Positions 1 to 7,858 of a DNA stretch of 49,173 nt are shown here, in pieces; within the stretch, counting starts at the first letter, position 1, and each line of letters opens with the position of its first letter. The DNA comes from Clostridiales bacterium. GTDB taxonomy: Bacteria; Bacillota; Clostridia; Lachnospirales; Lachnospiraceae. A program made the position numbers and the translations under genes. The stretch lies in contig JAJBVD010000018.1 in the NCBI GenBank assembly GCA_020859985.1, forward strand, positions 1 to 49,173. The letters run 5' to 3'. The notes beneath the pieces were generated by a model. It worked only from the letters and a program-made list of their open reading frames with translations. It was not told where the DNA came from and ran no database searches.

Positions 1-236
1 TAGCCGGTCGCCAGTACCGCGATTGCCTTCAGGTTCGGGCATTTATCCATCGTCTCGCGGGAGATCGGAGTCTTATTCATCACGACTACCTCCGCGTCGC
101 CGATCCGCTCCGCGATCACCGGAGCCTCCACATAAGAAGTACGGTCATATACCGTCACCTCGCCCAGCGCCTCCAGCGGTGCCCAGCTGATGTCTCCGGG
201 ATTTTCTGTGTAACCATCCAATACTACAATTTTCAT
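1..236 (-). CDS. D-2-hydroxyacid dehydrogenase (hydroxypyruvate/glycerate type), partial
   Basis: This is the first 78 codons of a gene that runs off the left edge. The protein starts MKIVVLDGYTENPGDISWAP and continues with ALGEVTVYDRTS and LKAIAVLATG, which is the start of the N-terminal substrate domain of D-2-hydroxyacid dehydrogenases related to hydroxypyruvate reductase and glycerate dehydrogenase. Those enzymes interconvert hydroxypyruvate or glyoxylate with D-glycerate or glycolate using NAD(P)H. The ATG at 236 is preceded by AGGAGGAACAGGAAC, a good ribosome binding site. The NAD-binding Rossmann domain and the catalytic Arg/Glu/His lie outside the window, so substrate cannot be judged. 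It is the third gene of the minus-strand set pxpB-pxpC-dehydrogenase, and a glycerate kinase lies at 5821-7002, which would fit a glycerate-producing role (inference). Confidence 0.85.
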   Translation of the reverse strand, partial: MKIVVLDGYTENPGDISWAPLEALGEVTVYDRTSYVEAPVIAERIGDAEVVVMNKTPISRETMDKCPNLKAIAVLATG

Positions 237-305
237 GTTCCTGTTCCTCCTGTGTCATTAAGTATTGTATTTTATAAAATAACTGTACTGCCTGTTTTAT
301 CTGAA

Positions 306-330
306 TTTACACGCTGTATTTTCGTGTAAA
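306..330. promoter_or_regulatory. 8-bp palindrome between pxpC and the dehydrogenase
   Basis: TTTACACG (306-313) and CGTGTAAA (323-330) form a perfect 8-bp inverted repeat with a 9-nt spacer. It begins 13 bp past the pxpC stop and lies about 70 bp upstream of the dehydrogenase start. On the minus strand it is followed by TTCAGATAAAAC rather than a clean T-tract, so it may be a weak terminator or a transcription-factor operator. The sequence alone does not decide. Confidence 0.4.
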
Positions 331-342
331 CCGGAATAATCC

Positions 343-1287
343 TTACGCATTCCATTTGACGTCAAAGCTGCGGATGCGCTTCATCTGCCGCGCGTAGAGG
401 TCCTGCGCCAGATCAAGGCTGATCTGTACAAACCTTACCTTATCTCCCGGCATGCACTGTGCAAGGCGGGACAGATCCACCGAGGCCACAGAGCCGATCT
501 TGGTATAGCCGCCCACGGTCTGCCTGTCTGCCAGCATAATGATCGGCTTTCCGTTCGTCGGCACCTGTATCGCGCCGAAGGCAATCCCGTCGCTGATAAT
601 GTTTCCGTCGCCCTTATGCTCGATCGGATCACATTCCAGACGGCAGCCCATGCGGTCAAATTCATTGGTGATCGTCTTGCTGTACCAGAAAAACTGCTTT
701 CGGCCTTTCTCTGTAAAACAGTCCTCCTGCGGCCCCAATACGACACGCAGCACTGTCTCCTTTTTCGGGAAAACCTCCTGCGGCAGCTGCCGCTTTTCCA
801 TATTCGGAAGCTCCGGCTGCGGGTTCACAAAACCGATCCGGTCGCCCTTTTCCAGTTTCCGGCCTTCATAACCGCCGATCTTATAGCGCATGGCTGTCGA
901 TTTGCTTCCCATGACCAGCGGAATGTCAAGACCGCCCGCAAACGACACATACGCTCTGCAGCCATTTTTCATTCCCTCAAAGGAAAGCACGTCGTCTTTT
1001 TTCACCGGAACCGCCCGGTACATGGGAAGCTCCGCACCATTGAGACGAGGCGTCAGGTCGCCGCCCGTAACGGCTATGACCGTATCCTCCTCAAACCGCA
1101 GGCGCAGTCCCATAAAGGCCGTTTCAAGAGCGCCATCGCCCATCGGATTGCCGACAAGGATATTCGCCAGATAAAGGGAGCGAGGATCCATGGGGCCGGC
1201 CGGGCTCATACCATATTTCTGATAGCCATAGCGTCCTTCATCCTGCACACTGGTGAGGATGCCGCCGTTTTCAACCAAAATTCCCAT
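343..1287 (-). CDS. pxpC: Biotin-dependent carboxyltransferase family protein, 5-oxoprolinase subunit C (PxpC/KipA type)
   Basis: A 314-residue protein of the PxpC/KipA family (carboxyltransferase domain C/D, allophanate hydrolase subunit 2-like). It opens with VENGGILTSVQDEGRYG and continues with GMSPAGPMDP, the family's hallmark first motif. In its best-studied members PxpABC hydrolyses 5-oxoproline (pyroglutamate) to glutamate with ATP. The start chosen is the ATG at 1287, because AGAAAGGGG lies just ahead and homologues begin here; an in-frame codon at 1332 would add 15 residues that fall inside pxpB. The TGA of pxpB and this ATG are one base apart, so translation is probably coupled. No PxpA (LamB/YcsF) gene is visible in the window. 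It may lie to the left, or the pair may act on another cyclic amide. Confidence 0.88.
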   Translation of the reverse strand: MGILVENGGILTSVQDEGRYGYQKYGMSPAGPMDPRSLYLANILVGNPMGDGALETAFMGLRLRFEEDTVIAVTGGDLTPRLNGAELPMYRAVPVKKDDVLSFEGMKNGCRAYVSFAGGLDIPLVMGSKSTAMRYKIGGYEGRKLEKGDRIGFVNPQPELPNMEKRQLPQEVFPKKETVLRVVLGPQEDCFTEKGRKQFFWYSKTITNEFDRMGCRLECDPIEHKGDGNIISDGIAFGAIQVPTNGKPIIMLADRQTVGGYTKIGSVASVDLSRLAQCMPGDKVRFVQISLDLAQDLYARQMKRIRSFDVKWNA

Positions 1288-1288
1288 A

Positions 1289-2053
1289 TCACTGCCCCTT
1301 TCTGTAAGATTTGATCTGATAAGTCCCCGCAATCACCTGTCTGCGGATCTCATCGTACTCCTCCTTTGTCACCGGCACATGCTTCACCCATTCACCCGCG
1401 TTCAGCAAAAACGGATTTTCCTTTGAAGCGTCATACAACTCCAACGGCGTGGAACCGATGATATTCCACCCGCAGGGCTGGTCAAACGGGATCAGATCCG
1501 ACAGATTCAGCTGCACGACCACCGAACGGGCAGGAATGTTCACCCGCGGTTCACTCCTCCGCTTGAAGCCAAACGGATCCTCAAACCGCGCCATATAGGG
1601 ATGTCCGGGCGCAAATCCCAGCATATATACATAGTAGATGGGCTCCGAATGCCGGCGGATCAGTTCTTCCGGCGTAACCTTTTCCAGTTCCGCACAGTAT
1701 TCCAGATCCGGCCCAAGCTCCCCGCCATAAAGGATCGGCACTTCTTTTATGATCTGTTCCTCCTCGGAAATCGGCGTCATCCGGGCAATGCGGTCCTTCA
1801 GCTCCTCCACCAGCTCCCTGTAACGGATCACATCCGGCTGATAGTGGACCATCAGGGAGGAATACGCCGGTGAATACTCGATCATCCCCTCAATGGGGTG
1901 CTTCTCCAGCTCCTGCGCCAGCATTTTTACCTTTGTATTTACCTCCAGACTGATCTCGTCCCCAAACACTACGGACACCGCCCGGTCGCTGGCTGTCAAA
2001 AATTTCACATTATCCACAATATCTGTTCTCTCCTTTCTTTGTTTCTCTGTCAA
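1289..2053 (-). CDS. pxpB: 5-oxoprolinase subunit B (PxpB/KipI type)
   Basis: A 254-residue protein of the PxpB/KipI family (carboxyltransferase domain A/B, allophanate hydrolase subunit 1-like). The signature is GFAPGHPYMARF followed by RRSEPRVNIPARSVVVQ and the Gly-rich QPCGWNIIGSTPLEL. It partners PxpC, encoded one base downstream. No ATG precedes the conserved N-terminus. The TTG at 2053 is preferred because AAAGGAGG ends 4-5 nt upstream; a TTG at 2095 would add 14 residues with only a weak ribosome site. In Bacillus, KipI also inhibits the sporulation kinase KinA, but metabolic context here (dehydrogenase, aldolase-like, aminotransferase, glycerate kinase) favours an enzyme role. The AT-rich stretch 2100-2180 upstream is the likely promoter region. 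Confidence 0.86.
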   Translation of the reverse strand: MTEKQRKERTDIVDNVKFLTASDRAVSVVFGDEISLEVNTKVKMLAQELEKHPIEGMIEYSPAYSSLMVHYQPDVIRYRELVEELKDRIARMTPISEEEQIIKEVPILYGGELGPDLEYCAELEKVTPEELIRRHSEPIYYVYMLGFAPGHPYMARFEDPFGFKRRSEPRVNIPARSVVVQLNLSDLIPFDQPCGWNIIGSTPLELYDASKENPFLLNAGEWVKHVPVTKEEYDEIRRQVIAGTYQIKSYRKGQ

Positions 2054-2181
2054 ACTGCCTCCTTTTTCTTCTGTTTTCTCTCGATGTTTTGTCAAAATTA
2101 ACTCTTAAAACAAATATACCATGGATTAAATATTTAAAAAAATGAATGTTTTATATTAAAAATATTAAAGTTTTCTATATA

Positions 2182-2226
2182 TAAAAAGCTCTTCATCCGG
2201 GCGCAGTTCCGCCACGAATGAAGAGC
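2182..2226 (-). terminator. Rho-independent terminator after the LysR gene
   Basis: GCTCTTCAT (2188-2196) pairs perfectly with ATGAAGAGC (2218-2226) around a 21-nt loop. Read on the minus strand, the stem is followed by TTTTTAT. It starts 19 bp past the LysR stop codon and separates that gene from pxpB. Confidence 0.75.
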
Positions 2227-2244
2227 CTCGCCTTTGAAGCTTCT

Positions 2245-3150
2245 TCAGACTTCCATCGACCAGTCACGGCCGGCCATATATTCTTCTAATTTTTCTTCAA
2301 AAATCTCCACGGCTTTCTGCGTTGCTACGTTGGGATTCTTATGGCGCACCTCAAAGGTCGTCCGCTCGGGCGGCTGCACCTTGTTGGCCAGCTCGCTGAC
2401 ATAAACCGGATGTTGTTTCCGCACCGCTTTGACTATGGAGACCGGAGCGATCATCCACAGCGGCTCGCTGGTCAGGAAATTCATAATCAGCCCAAAGCTG
2501 TCGATCTGAAGTCTTGGACGGCTGATCTTTCCCAGCCATTGCTCGTGCCAGATCTGGAAATTGTCATCCCAGCTCAGGTAGAGCTCCCGCTCCGGATCCA
2601 GCTCGTCCGTATGCACGCTTTTTTTGCAGATTGCACCTTCCATCGGCTGCATCAGGTACATTTTTTCCTTCAGGATCGGCTTCGCCACGACATTCTTGTA
2701 TTTCAGCCGGTGGTAGACAAAGCCAACGTCAATGTCGTGTTTTTCCAGAAGATCGTAAATCTCATAGGACTGATGGGTTCTCAGATTCAGATCCAGGTTC
2801 ACGCCTTCCTCTCTCAGCCTCCGATAGAAGTCTCCAAGGATGGTCATATTCACCGTATCGGTCGACCCCAGTGTCAGAAAACGCCGCTCCTGCCCGTGCT
2901 GCAGCATCTGCATCTCCCGCCAGAGAGACAGCCAGTGTTCCGCGATCGGAATGAATTCCTCGCCCTTTCCTGTCAGCTCCACTGCCTTGCAGCCTTTCTT
3001 TCTGGTAACCAGCTTGATCTGCAGCTCGTCCTCCAGATTTTTCAGCCTGTGGCTCACTGTGGGTTGGGACAAAAACAGGTTCTCCGCCGTCTTCGTGATA
3101 TTCTTAGTCTTTACGATCATCAGAAAGGTTTCAATCTCTGCGACATTCAT
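2245..3150 (-). CDS. LysR-family transcriptional regulator
   Basis: A 301-residue LysR-type regulator of normal family length. Residues 1-60 form the winged helix-turn-helix (IETFLMIVKTKNITKTAENL, then LSQPTVSHRLKNLEDEL), and about 90-295 the substrate-binding-like effector domain. The start ATG at 3150 follows AGGGGAGAATTT. It lies between the RraA-like gene upstream and pxpBC downstream, all on the same strand, with its own terminator, so it is a plausible local regulator of one or both sets (inference). The effector cannot be read from sequence. The 3151-3313 region upstream contains a hairpin around CGCTG-CAGG-CAGCG (3232-3245) and copy A of the 27-bp dispersed palindrome. Confidence 0.93.
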   Translation of the reverse strand: MNVAEIETFLMIVKTKNITKTAENLFLSQPTVSHRLKNLEDELQIKLVTRKKGCKAVELTGKGEEFIPIAEHWLSLWREMQMLQHGQERRFLTLGSTDTVNMTILGDFYRRLREEGVNLDLNLRTHQSYEIYDLLEKHDIDVGFVYHRLKYKNVVAKPILKEKMYLMQPMEGAICKKSVHTDELDPERELYLSWDDNFQIWHEQWLGKISRPRLQIDSFGLIMNFLTSEPLWMIAPVSIVKAVRKQHPVYVSELANKVQPPERTTFEVRHKNPNVATQKAVEIFEEKLEEYMAGRDWSMEV

Positions 3151-3313
3151 AAATTCTCCCCTGCCATTTCCGTTTTATTGTCTGAGACATTCTTACTCGC
3201 AGCATGGCTGCTCGCCCAGCCTCGTAATTTCCGCTGCAGGCAGCGAAAATTCTTTCAGCTCATATTTTAACATCTCACTCAATGACAGGAAATACCCAAT
3301 TCTATCAAACTGC

Positions 3314-3340
3314 GTAACTGTTCAGTACCTTCACAGTTAC
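3314..3340 (+). repeat. Dispersed 27-bp palindromic repeat, copy A
   Basis: GTAACTGT-TCAGTACCTTC-ACAGTTAC, perfect 8-bp arms and consensus spacer. It lies 29 bp past the RraA-like stop codon and 163 bp upstream of the LysR start. It is identical to copy B at 7024-7050. Confidence 0.85.
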
Positions 3341-3369
3341 CAGACTGCCTCTTCTGATCCTGCGAATCC

Positions 3370-4053
3370 TTAATCGATAAATTCGAAACCAACCTGTTCG
3401 AGAAGTCCGTCCACCCAGGGTCTCGGCCATTCTCCTCTGGTGAGGATTCCTTCCAGCTGTTTTTCCTCGCCCTCATGATACTGTTTAACTTTCCGGGCAA
3501 ATTCTGCTGTGTTCTCATCCGGATGTACCACGATCAGTCCGTCAGCATCGCCTACGATAATATCGCCGGGATAAATGATGATTCCCGCGAAGGATACCGG
3601 GAAATTCATCTCGCCGGGGCCATTCTTGTACGGACCGTTCGGAGTCACGCCTTTCGCGTACACCGGGAAGTCCATCTCGCTGAGCGCGTAGCTGTCGCGA
3701 ACACATCCGTCGATGATGATCCCCGCAATGCCTCTGCTCTTCGCGTAGGTGCTCATGATCTCGCCGCAGACGGAGCGGTCCGTCGTTCCCTTATTGGCCA
3801 GAACGATAACGTCGCCCGGCTTTGCCATATCCAGAGCCTTGTGGAACAGCAGGTTATCTCCCGCCGGAGAATTGACCGTAAACGCCGTTCCCAGAAGACG
3901 GAGCTTCGGATTCATCGGATAAATGCTGGAATCCACCGCTGAGATCCGGCCCAGATTGTCATCAATATTTGCCACCGGGATTCCCCGGAACATCTCTACC
4001 AGTTCTTTGCTCGGTCTTTCAAAATCTCTTTTGATTCTGCATCCTTCTGCCAT
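3370..4053 (-). CDS. RraA-family protein (4-hydroxy-4-methyl-2-oxoglutarate aldolase-like)
   Basis: A 227-residue member of the RraA/MenG superfamily, which includes regulators of RNase E and class II pyruvate aldolases that split 4-hydroxy-4-methyl-2-oxoglutarate or 4-carboxy-4-hydroxy-2-oxoadipate, and decarboxylate oxaloacetate. The pattern PGDVIVLANKGTTDRSVCGE, then IIIDGCVRDS with the Arg-Asp pair (about R119-D120) that binds substrate and metal in the aldolases, favours an enzyme over an RNase E inhibitor; Clostridia also generally lack RNase E. Start chosen is the ATG at 4053 with AGAGGA 8 nt upstream; an in-frame codon at 4110 adds 19 unlikely residues. The aminotransferase gene lies directly upstream on the same strand, suggesting the pair make and then cleave a 2-oxo acid (inference). 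Confidence 0.85.
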   Translation of the reverse strand: MAEGCRIKRDFERPSKELVEMFRGIPVANIDDNLGRISAVDSSIYPMNPKLRLLGTAFTVNSPAGDNLLFHKALDMAKPGDVIVLANKGTTDRSVCGEIMSTYAKSRGIAGIIIDGCVRDSYALSEMDFPVYAKGVTPNGPYKNGPGEMNFPVSFAGIIIYPGDIIVGDADGLIVVHPDENTAEFARKVKQYHEGEEKQLEGILTRGEWPRPWVDGLLEQVGFEFID

Positions 4054-4228
4054 AGTATCTATCCTCTTTTCTGATTTTTTCCTGATATAAAAGGTCCTTA
4101 CCACTTTCATCTGTGATAATTTCCTGAGTTATCTGTAGTAGTTTTATTATTTAACTGTGGTCGTTCCCTGATTTCTTTGTGGTGGATTCCAGATTGCCCT
4201 TTCACATTTTTTCTGTTCTGCCACCGTC

Positions 4229-5410
4229 TCAGGCATTCTTCAGCTTTGCCACAGCGTCCCGGATACGGTCGCAGGCTTCCACAAGCTCGTCATAGCTCGT
4301 CGCATAGGAAAGTCTCAGGTAGCCCTCTCCCTCGCTTCCGAATGCGGAGCCCGGCACTACTGCCACCTTCGCCTCTTCCAGCAGATACTCCGCAACTTCC
4401 ATGGAGGTCTTTCCAAGGCTCTTAATATTCACGAAGATATAAAACGCACCCTTCGGATTGTTGCAGCTGATACCGTCAATGGCATTGAGCGCATTTACCA
4501 CATAATTCTTTCTCCGCTGGTACTCCAGACGCATGGATTCCACGTCCTCGTCGCAGTCCTTCAAGGCCGTAACGCCCGCATCCTGTACGAAAGAGGATGC
4601 ACAGGTGATCGTATACTGATGCACGCGAACCGTTGCGCTGATGATCTCCTTCGGTGCGCACATATAGCCAAGCCGCCAGCCGGTCATGGAATACGCTTTG
4701 GAAAATCCGCTCAGCTTGATTGTCCGCTCCTTCATCCCCGGCAGGGAAGCAATGCTGACGTGCTTCTCTCCGTCGTAGACCAGCTGCTCATAAATCTCAT
4801 CCGAAAGCACATAGAGATCATTTTTGATGGCGATGTCTGCCAGCCGTTTCAGTGTTGCTTCCGAGAAAACACCGCCGGTCGGATTGCTCGGATCCACAAT
4901 GACGATCATTTTCGTTTTCGCGGAAATCTTACTCTCCAGCTCATCAAAATCAATCTGATAATCGTTCTCTTCTTTTAAACTGTATGTAACCGGAACCGCA
5001 CCGATCGCACTCGGCACATGAATATAGTTCAGCCAAACCGGATTGGGCACCAGAATCTCGTCGCCCTCTTCCAGAAACGCTTCCATCGCCGCAAAGGTTC
5101 CTTCGCCTACGCCCACGGTCACAAGAACATTTTCCGCCTCATACGCAATGCCGTTCTTTTCCTTCTCATAATCGGCGATCGCCTGCCGAAGCTGCGGCGT
5201 TCCATAATTCGACGTATAAAATACATGTCCCGCAGCCAGACTGTCATTCGCAGCCTTCTTGATCTTTTCAGGAGTGTCAAAATCCGGACGTCCGATTTCC
5301 ATATGAATGACTTTCTCTCCCGCCTGCTGCATTTTTGTCGCTTTTTCCATCACGGCTCTGATCCCGGAAAAAGGCAGCGCTTCCATTCGCTTTGCCGGTG
5401 TGTAATTCAT
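4229..5410 (-). CDS. Pyridoxal-phosphate aminotransferase, class I/II
   Basis: A 393-residue fold-type I aminotransferase of the aspartate aminotransferase I-gamma group. Visible features are the N-terminal MEIGRPDFDTP, the SNYGTPQLRQAIADY motif, DPSNPTGG with the cofactor-binding Asn (N176), LSDEIYEQL (D204, Y207) and the Schiff-base lysine K238 in LSGFSKAYSMTGWRLGYM. The C-terminal Arg that binds the substrate carboxylate lies in YLRLSYATS. It would move an amino group from an amino acid to a 2-oxo acid. The ATG at 5410 follows GAGGAGGGATCAGT. It is the first minus-strand gene of the set running towards the LysR gene; the 410-bp gap upstream separates it from the divergent glycerate kinase. 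Specific substrate is unknown. Confidence 0.92.
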   Translation of the reverse strand: MNYTPAKRMEALPFSGIRAVMEKATKMQQAGEKVIHMEIGRPDFDTPEKIKKAANDSLAAGHVFYTSNYGTPQLRQAIADYEKEKNGIAYEAENVLVTVGVGEGTFAAMEAFLEEGDEILVPNPVWLNYIHVPSAIGAVPVTYSLKEENDYQIDFDELESKISAKTKMIVIVDPSNPTGGVFSEATLKRLADIAIKNDLYVLSDEIYEQLVYDGEKHVSIASLPGMKERTIKLSGFSKAYSMTGWRLGYMCAPKEIISATVRVHQYTITCASSFVQDAGVTALKDCDEDVESMRLEYQRRKNYVVNALNAIDGISCNNPKGAFYIFVNIKSLGKTSMEVAEYLLEEAKVAVVPGSAFGSEGEGYLRLSYATSYDELVEACDRIRDAVAKLKNA

Positions 5411-5820
5411 ACTGATCCCTCCTCATGCACTTTTTTAATATAGTTTTTTACTATAATTTTTGAACCAGTTTCTTATTTTTATTTTTGGGCAGGCACGCTT
5501 ATCTGCCCGTCTGCATGCAGTAAAAAGTTTTTTATTTTGTCCATAGTATAGCACACGCAATTAAATACTAAAAATTGATTTTTTTTCTTTAGTTTATTTA
5601 TTTTTTTATATTTCATTTTCCGGTCAGATACTTTTCACAGGCTAAATATGTGCTATAATCACCGTAAATTGGAAGCGCCTCTCTCCAGGCTTCTGCGGCA
5701 GGCCGTTTCTGCCTTTCGCAGGTCTCTTGCAGCGGGCATATGTTTTGTACATGATGTCTGCCGTTGATAAGCTGCACGGAAATTACAGGTGCAAAGAAGA
5801 TAACAGGAGGATACCGTTTT
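5411..5820. other. Divergent intergenic region with AT-rich core and structured leader
   Basis: A 410-bp gap between the divergent aminotransferase and glycerate kinase genes. About 5430-5630 is very AT-rich and probably carries both promoters. It also holds a 6-bp stem GGGCAG/CTGCCC (5487-5508) without a T-tract. From 5660 to 5820 the composition rises to normal. A nested hairpin lies at 5693-5721: CTGC/GCAG outside, GGCAG/CTGCC inside with loop GCCGTTT. I see no gene and no riboswitch class I can name. Confidence 0.5.
5632..5659 (+). promoter_or_regulatory. Candidate sigma-A promoter for glycerate kinase
   Basis: TTTTCA (5632-5637), a 16-bp spacer, and a perfect TATAAT (5654-5659). Transcription would start near 5666 and leave a leader of about 155 nt before the glycerate kinase start codon. 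Confidence 0.55.
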
Positions 5821-7002
5821 ATGAAAGCCGTTATCGCAATCGATTCACTGAAAGGCAGCCTCTCTTCCATGGAAGCGGCAGAGGCCATACGGGAAGGAAT
5901 TTTAAAAGCAATGCCGGACGCTGACGTGGTGATTCGGCCTCTGGCCGACGGAGGGGAAGGGACCACGGACGCCCTGATCGAAGGGATGAGCGGAGAACGT
6001 GTTCCGCTTCGTGTCACGGGACCGTTTGGAAATCCTGTGAACTGTTATTACGGATATCTTAGCAGCAGCCGGACTGCGGTAATGGAGATGGCCTCCGCTG
6101 CCGGGATCACACTGGAACCGCTACGGGATCCCATGAAAGCCACCACCCGGGGTGTGGGAGAAATGATCCTGCACGCCATGGAGAACGGATGCAGGGATTT
6201 TATCATCGGCATCGGCGGAAGCGCCACAAACGACGGCGGCATCGGCATGCTGAAAGCACTCGGTTATGAATTTTGGGATCAGGACGGCAGGGATGTCGGA
6301 GAAGGAGGACAGGCTCTTGCAAAAATTGCCTCTTATTCCGAAGCAAACGCCGATCCCCGTCTGAAGGAATGCCGGTTCCGCGTAGCCTGCGACGTGACAA
6401 ATCCGCTCTGCGGGCCGATGGGCGCTACCTGTATCTACGGTCCCCAGAAGGGTGTCACCGAAGACCTGCTGGAGCCGCTCGATCGCGGTATGGCAAATTA
6501 TGCGAAGGTGGCTTCTTCCGCTCCTGATAGAAATCAGGCAGATAAAAACGGCAGTGCACCCGCATCTCCGGCGGAATACAACGCAGTCCTGAACTTCGCG
6601 GAAATGCCCGGCGCCGGCGCAGCCGGAGGTTTGGGATTCGCGTTCCTGCGCTTTCTGAATGCCGAACTGACGCCTGGTGTAGACCTGATCCTGAACGCGG
6701 TCGGACTCGAAAAAGAGATAATAGACGCCGATGTGGTCATTACCGGCGAAGGCCGTTTGGATCACCAGACCGCCATGGGCAAAGCTCCCATCGGTGTGGC
6801 AAAGCTCGGAAAAAAATACGGAGCAAAAGTGATCGCGTTTGCCGGAAGCGTTGCTCCGGGCGCGGAAGCCTGCAATGAAGCGGGAATTGACGCGTACTTC
6901 CCCATTCTCCAAAGCGTATGCACACTGGACGAGGCCATGGATCCGCAAAACGCAAAGAAAAATATGGCCCGCACCGCCGAGCAGGTATTCCGGCTGCTGT
7001 AA
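5821..7002 (+). CDS. Glycerate kinase (GarK/GlxK family)
   Basis: A 393-residue type I glycerate kinase, which phosphorylates D-glycerate, usually to 2-phosphoglycerate, feeding it into lower glycolysis. Family features are MKAVIAIDSLKGSLSSMEAA at the start, ADGGEGTTDALIEG, the glycine-rich IGIGGSATNDGGIGML, GPMGATCIYGPQKG and VVITGEGRLDHQT. The start is the ATG at 5821 with AGGAGG 10 nt upstream; an in-frame ATG at 5764 would add 19 residues and has no ribosome site. Residues about 235-255 (ASSAPDRNQADKNGSAPASP) look like a low-complexity insertion compared with the usual 370-380 residues. The neighbouring hydroxyacid dehydrogenase at the left edge is the natural upstream enzyme. Copy B of the 27-bp repeat follows 21 bp after the stop. 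Confidence 0.93.
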   Translation: MKAVIAIDSLKGSLSSMEAAEAIREGILKAMPDADVVIRPLADGGEGTTDALIEGMSGERVPLRVTGPFGNPVNCYYGYLSSSRTAVMEMASAAGITLEPLRDPMKATTRGVGEMILHAMENGCRDFIIGIGGSATNDGGIGMLKALGYEFWDQDGRDVGEGGQALAKIASYSEANADPRLKECRFRVACDVTNPLCGPMGATCIYGPQKGVTEDLLEPLDRGMANYAKVASSAPDRNQADKNGSAPASPAEYNAVLNFAEMPGAGAAGGLGFAFLRFLNAELTPGVDLILNAVGLEKEIIDADVVITGEGRLDHQTAMGKAPIGVAKLGKKYGAKVIAFAGSVAPGAEACNEAGIDAYFPILQSVCTLDEAMDPQNAKKNMARTAEQVFRLL

Positions 7003-7023
7003 ATCTGTAACGATTCCATGCTT

Positions 7024-7050
7024 GTAACTGTTCAGTACCTTCACAGTTAC
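7024..7050 (+). repeat. Dispersed 27-bp palindromic repeat, copy B
   Basis: Identical to copy A: GTAACTGT, spacer TCAGTACCTTC, ACAGTTAC. It starts 21 bp after the glycerate kinase stop and ends 65 bp before the YczE-type start. Confidence 0.85.
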
Positions 7051-7115
7051 CAGTGCTTTTACATACTTTTACAATAACATAAATCCGATAGACCGAAACG
7101 ATAAGGAGACGTTTT

Positions 7116-7772
7116 ATGGATAATTTTTCGAAAGATACCTCCGGACGCAGCCTGCTGGGCTGGTGCGAAGCACTGATCGTGCTCTTTCTGGGACTGACGG
7201 TAGCTCATCTGGGGATCAGTCTTTTTTTGCTCGCCAACTTCGGCTCGGACCCATTCACCGTCATGGTGCAGGGCATCGCTCTCACGGCCGGTGTGACTGT
7301 GGGCACCATCCACGTAATTATCTCTACCCTGCTCATGGTTGTCATGTTTCTCACCACGAAGGGCTATGTCATGCCGGGGACAGTCATCTGCGCCTTTTGC
7401 GGCGGACCGATCATTAACTTCTTTTCCTGGCTGCTGGCGCCCGTTCTCTCCGGAACGTCACCACTGCCGCTGCGCCTTTTGGGCGTGGTACTCGGATGTG
7501 TCATTCTGGCGCTTGGAATGTCGATCGTCATCAACAGTGAGGCCGGCACCGGACCAAACGACCTGATTGCCATGATCCTCACTGACAAGCTGAAACGGTT
7601 TCAGTTCCGCTGGGTGCGGATGGCCTGCGACCTGTGCTTCCTCATTGCAGGCTTTCTTCTCGGCGGCGTCGTCGGCGTAGGCACACTGGTCGCTGTTTTT
7701 CTGGTAGGACCATGTGCCCAGCTCTGGCTGCCGATCACAAAGAAGTGGATACCCGCTTACGCACAGAAATAA
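7116..7772 (+). CDS. YczE/YyaS/YitT-family integral membrane protein
   Basis: A 218-residue hydrophobic protein with about five or six membrane segments: roughly residues 18-40, 60-78, 84-105, 112-132 and 165-205. It resembles the YczE/YyaS/YitT group of small membrane proteins. Characteristic short motifs are LGISLFLLANFGSDPFTVM near the N-terminus and the repeated-looking SEAGTGPNDLIAMIL in the second half, which suggests an internal duplication of a G-(S/T)-(D/G)-P element. Function is not established; YczE of Bacillus subtilis is linked to surfactin production. AAGGAG lies 7 nt before the ATG. It follows glycerate kinase on the same strand and could be a transporter for its pathway, but that is a guess from position. 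Confidence 0.8.
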   Translation: MDNFSKDTSGRSLLGWCEALIVLFLGLTVAHLGISLFLLANFGSDPFTVMVQGIALTAGVTVGTIHVIISTLLMVVMFLTTKGYVMPGTVICAFCGGPIINFFSWLLAPVLSGTSPLPLRLLGVVLGCVILALGMSIVINSEAGTGPNDLIAMILTDKLKRFQFRWVRMACDLCFLIAGFLLGGVVGVGTLVAVFLVGPCAQLWLPITKKWIPAYAQK

Positions 7773-7780
7773 AAATTTAC

Positions 7781-7807
7781 ATAACTGCGAAGGTACTGAA
7801 CAGTTAC
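7781..7807 (-). repeat. Dispersed 27-bp palindromic repeat, copy C
   Basis: Read on the minus strand it is GTAACTGT-TCAGTACCTTC-GCAGTTAT, two changes from consensus, both in one arm. It starts 8 bp after the YczE-type stop, in the convergent gap before the beta-galactosidase end. Confidence 0.82.
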
Positions 7808-7827
7808 GAAGTTTCCTATAAAGCCAA

Positions 7828-7854
7828 AATCCCACGGGACTGTCCCGTGGGATT
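7828..7854. terminator. Bidirectional terminator between the YczE-type gene and the beta-galactosidase
   Basis: A perfect 12-bp stem, AATCCCACGGGA (7828-7839) with TCCCGTGGGATT (7843-7854), and a 3-nt loop. The plus side is followed by CAATTTAATT, the minus side by TTGGC. It sits between two convergent genes. Confidence 0.8.
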
Positions 7855-7858
7855 CAAT

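Noticed and set aside
5487-5508. GGGCAG/CTGCCC stem in the aminotransferase upstream region
   Set aside because: Only 6 bp with no T-tract in either direction; the bases beside it on the minus strand are A-rich, so it is not a terminator.
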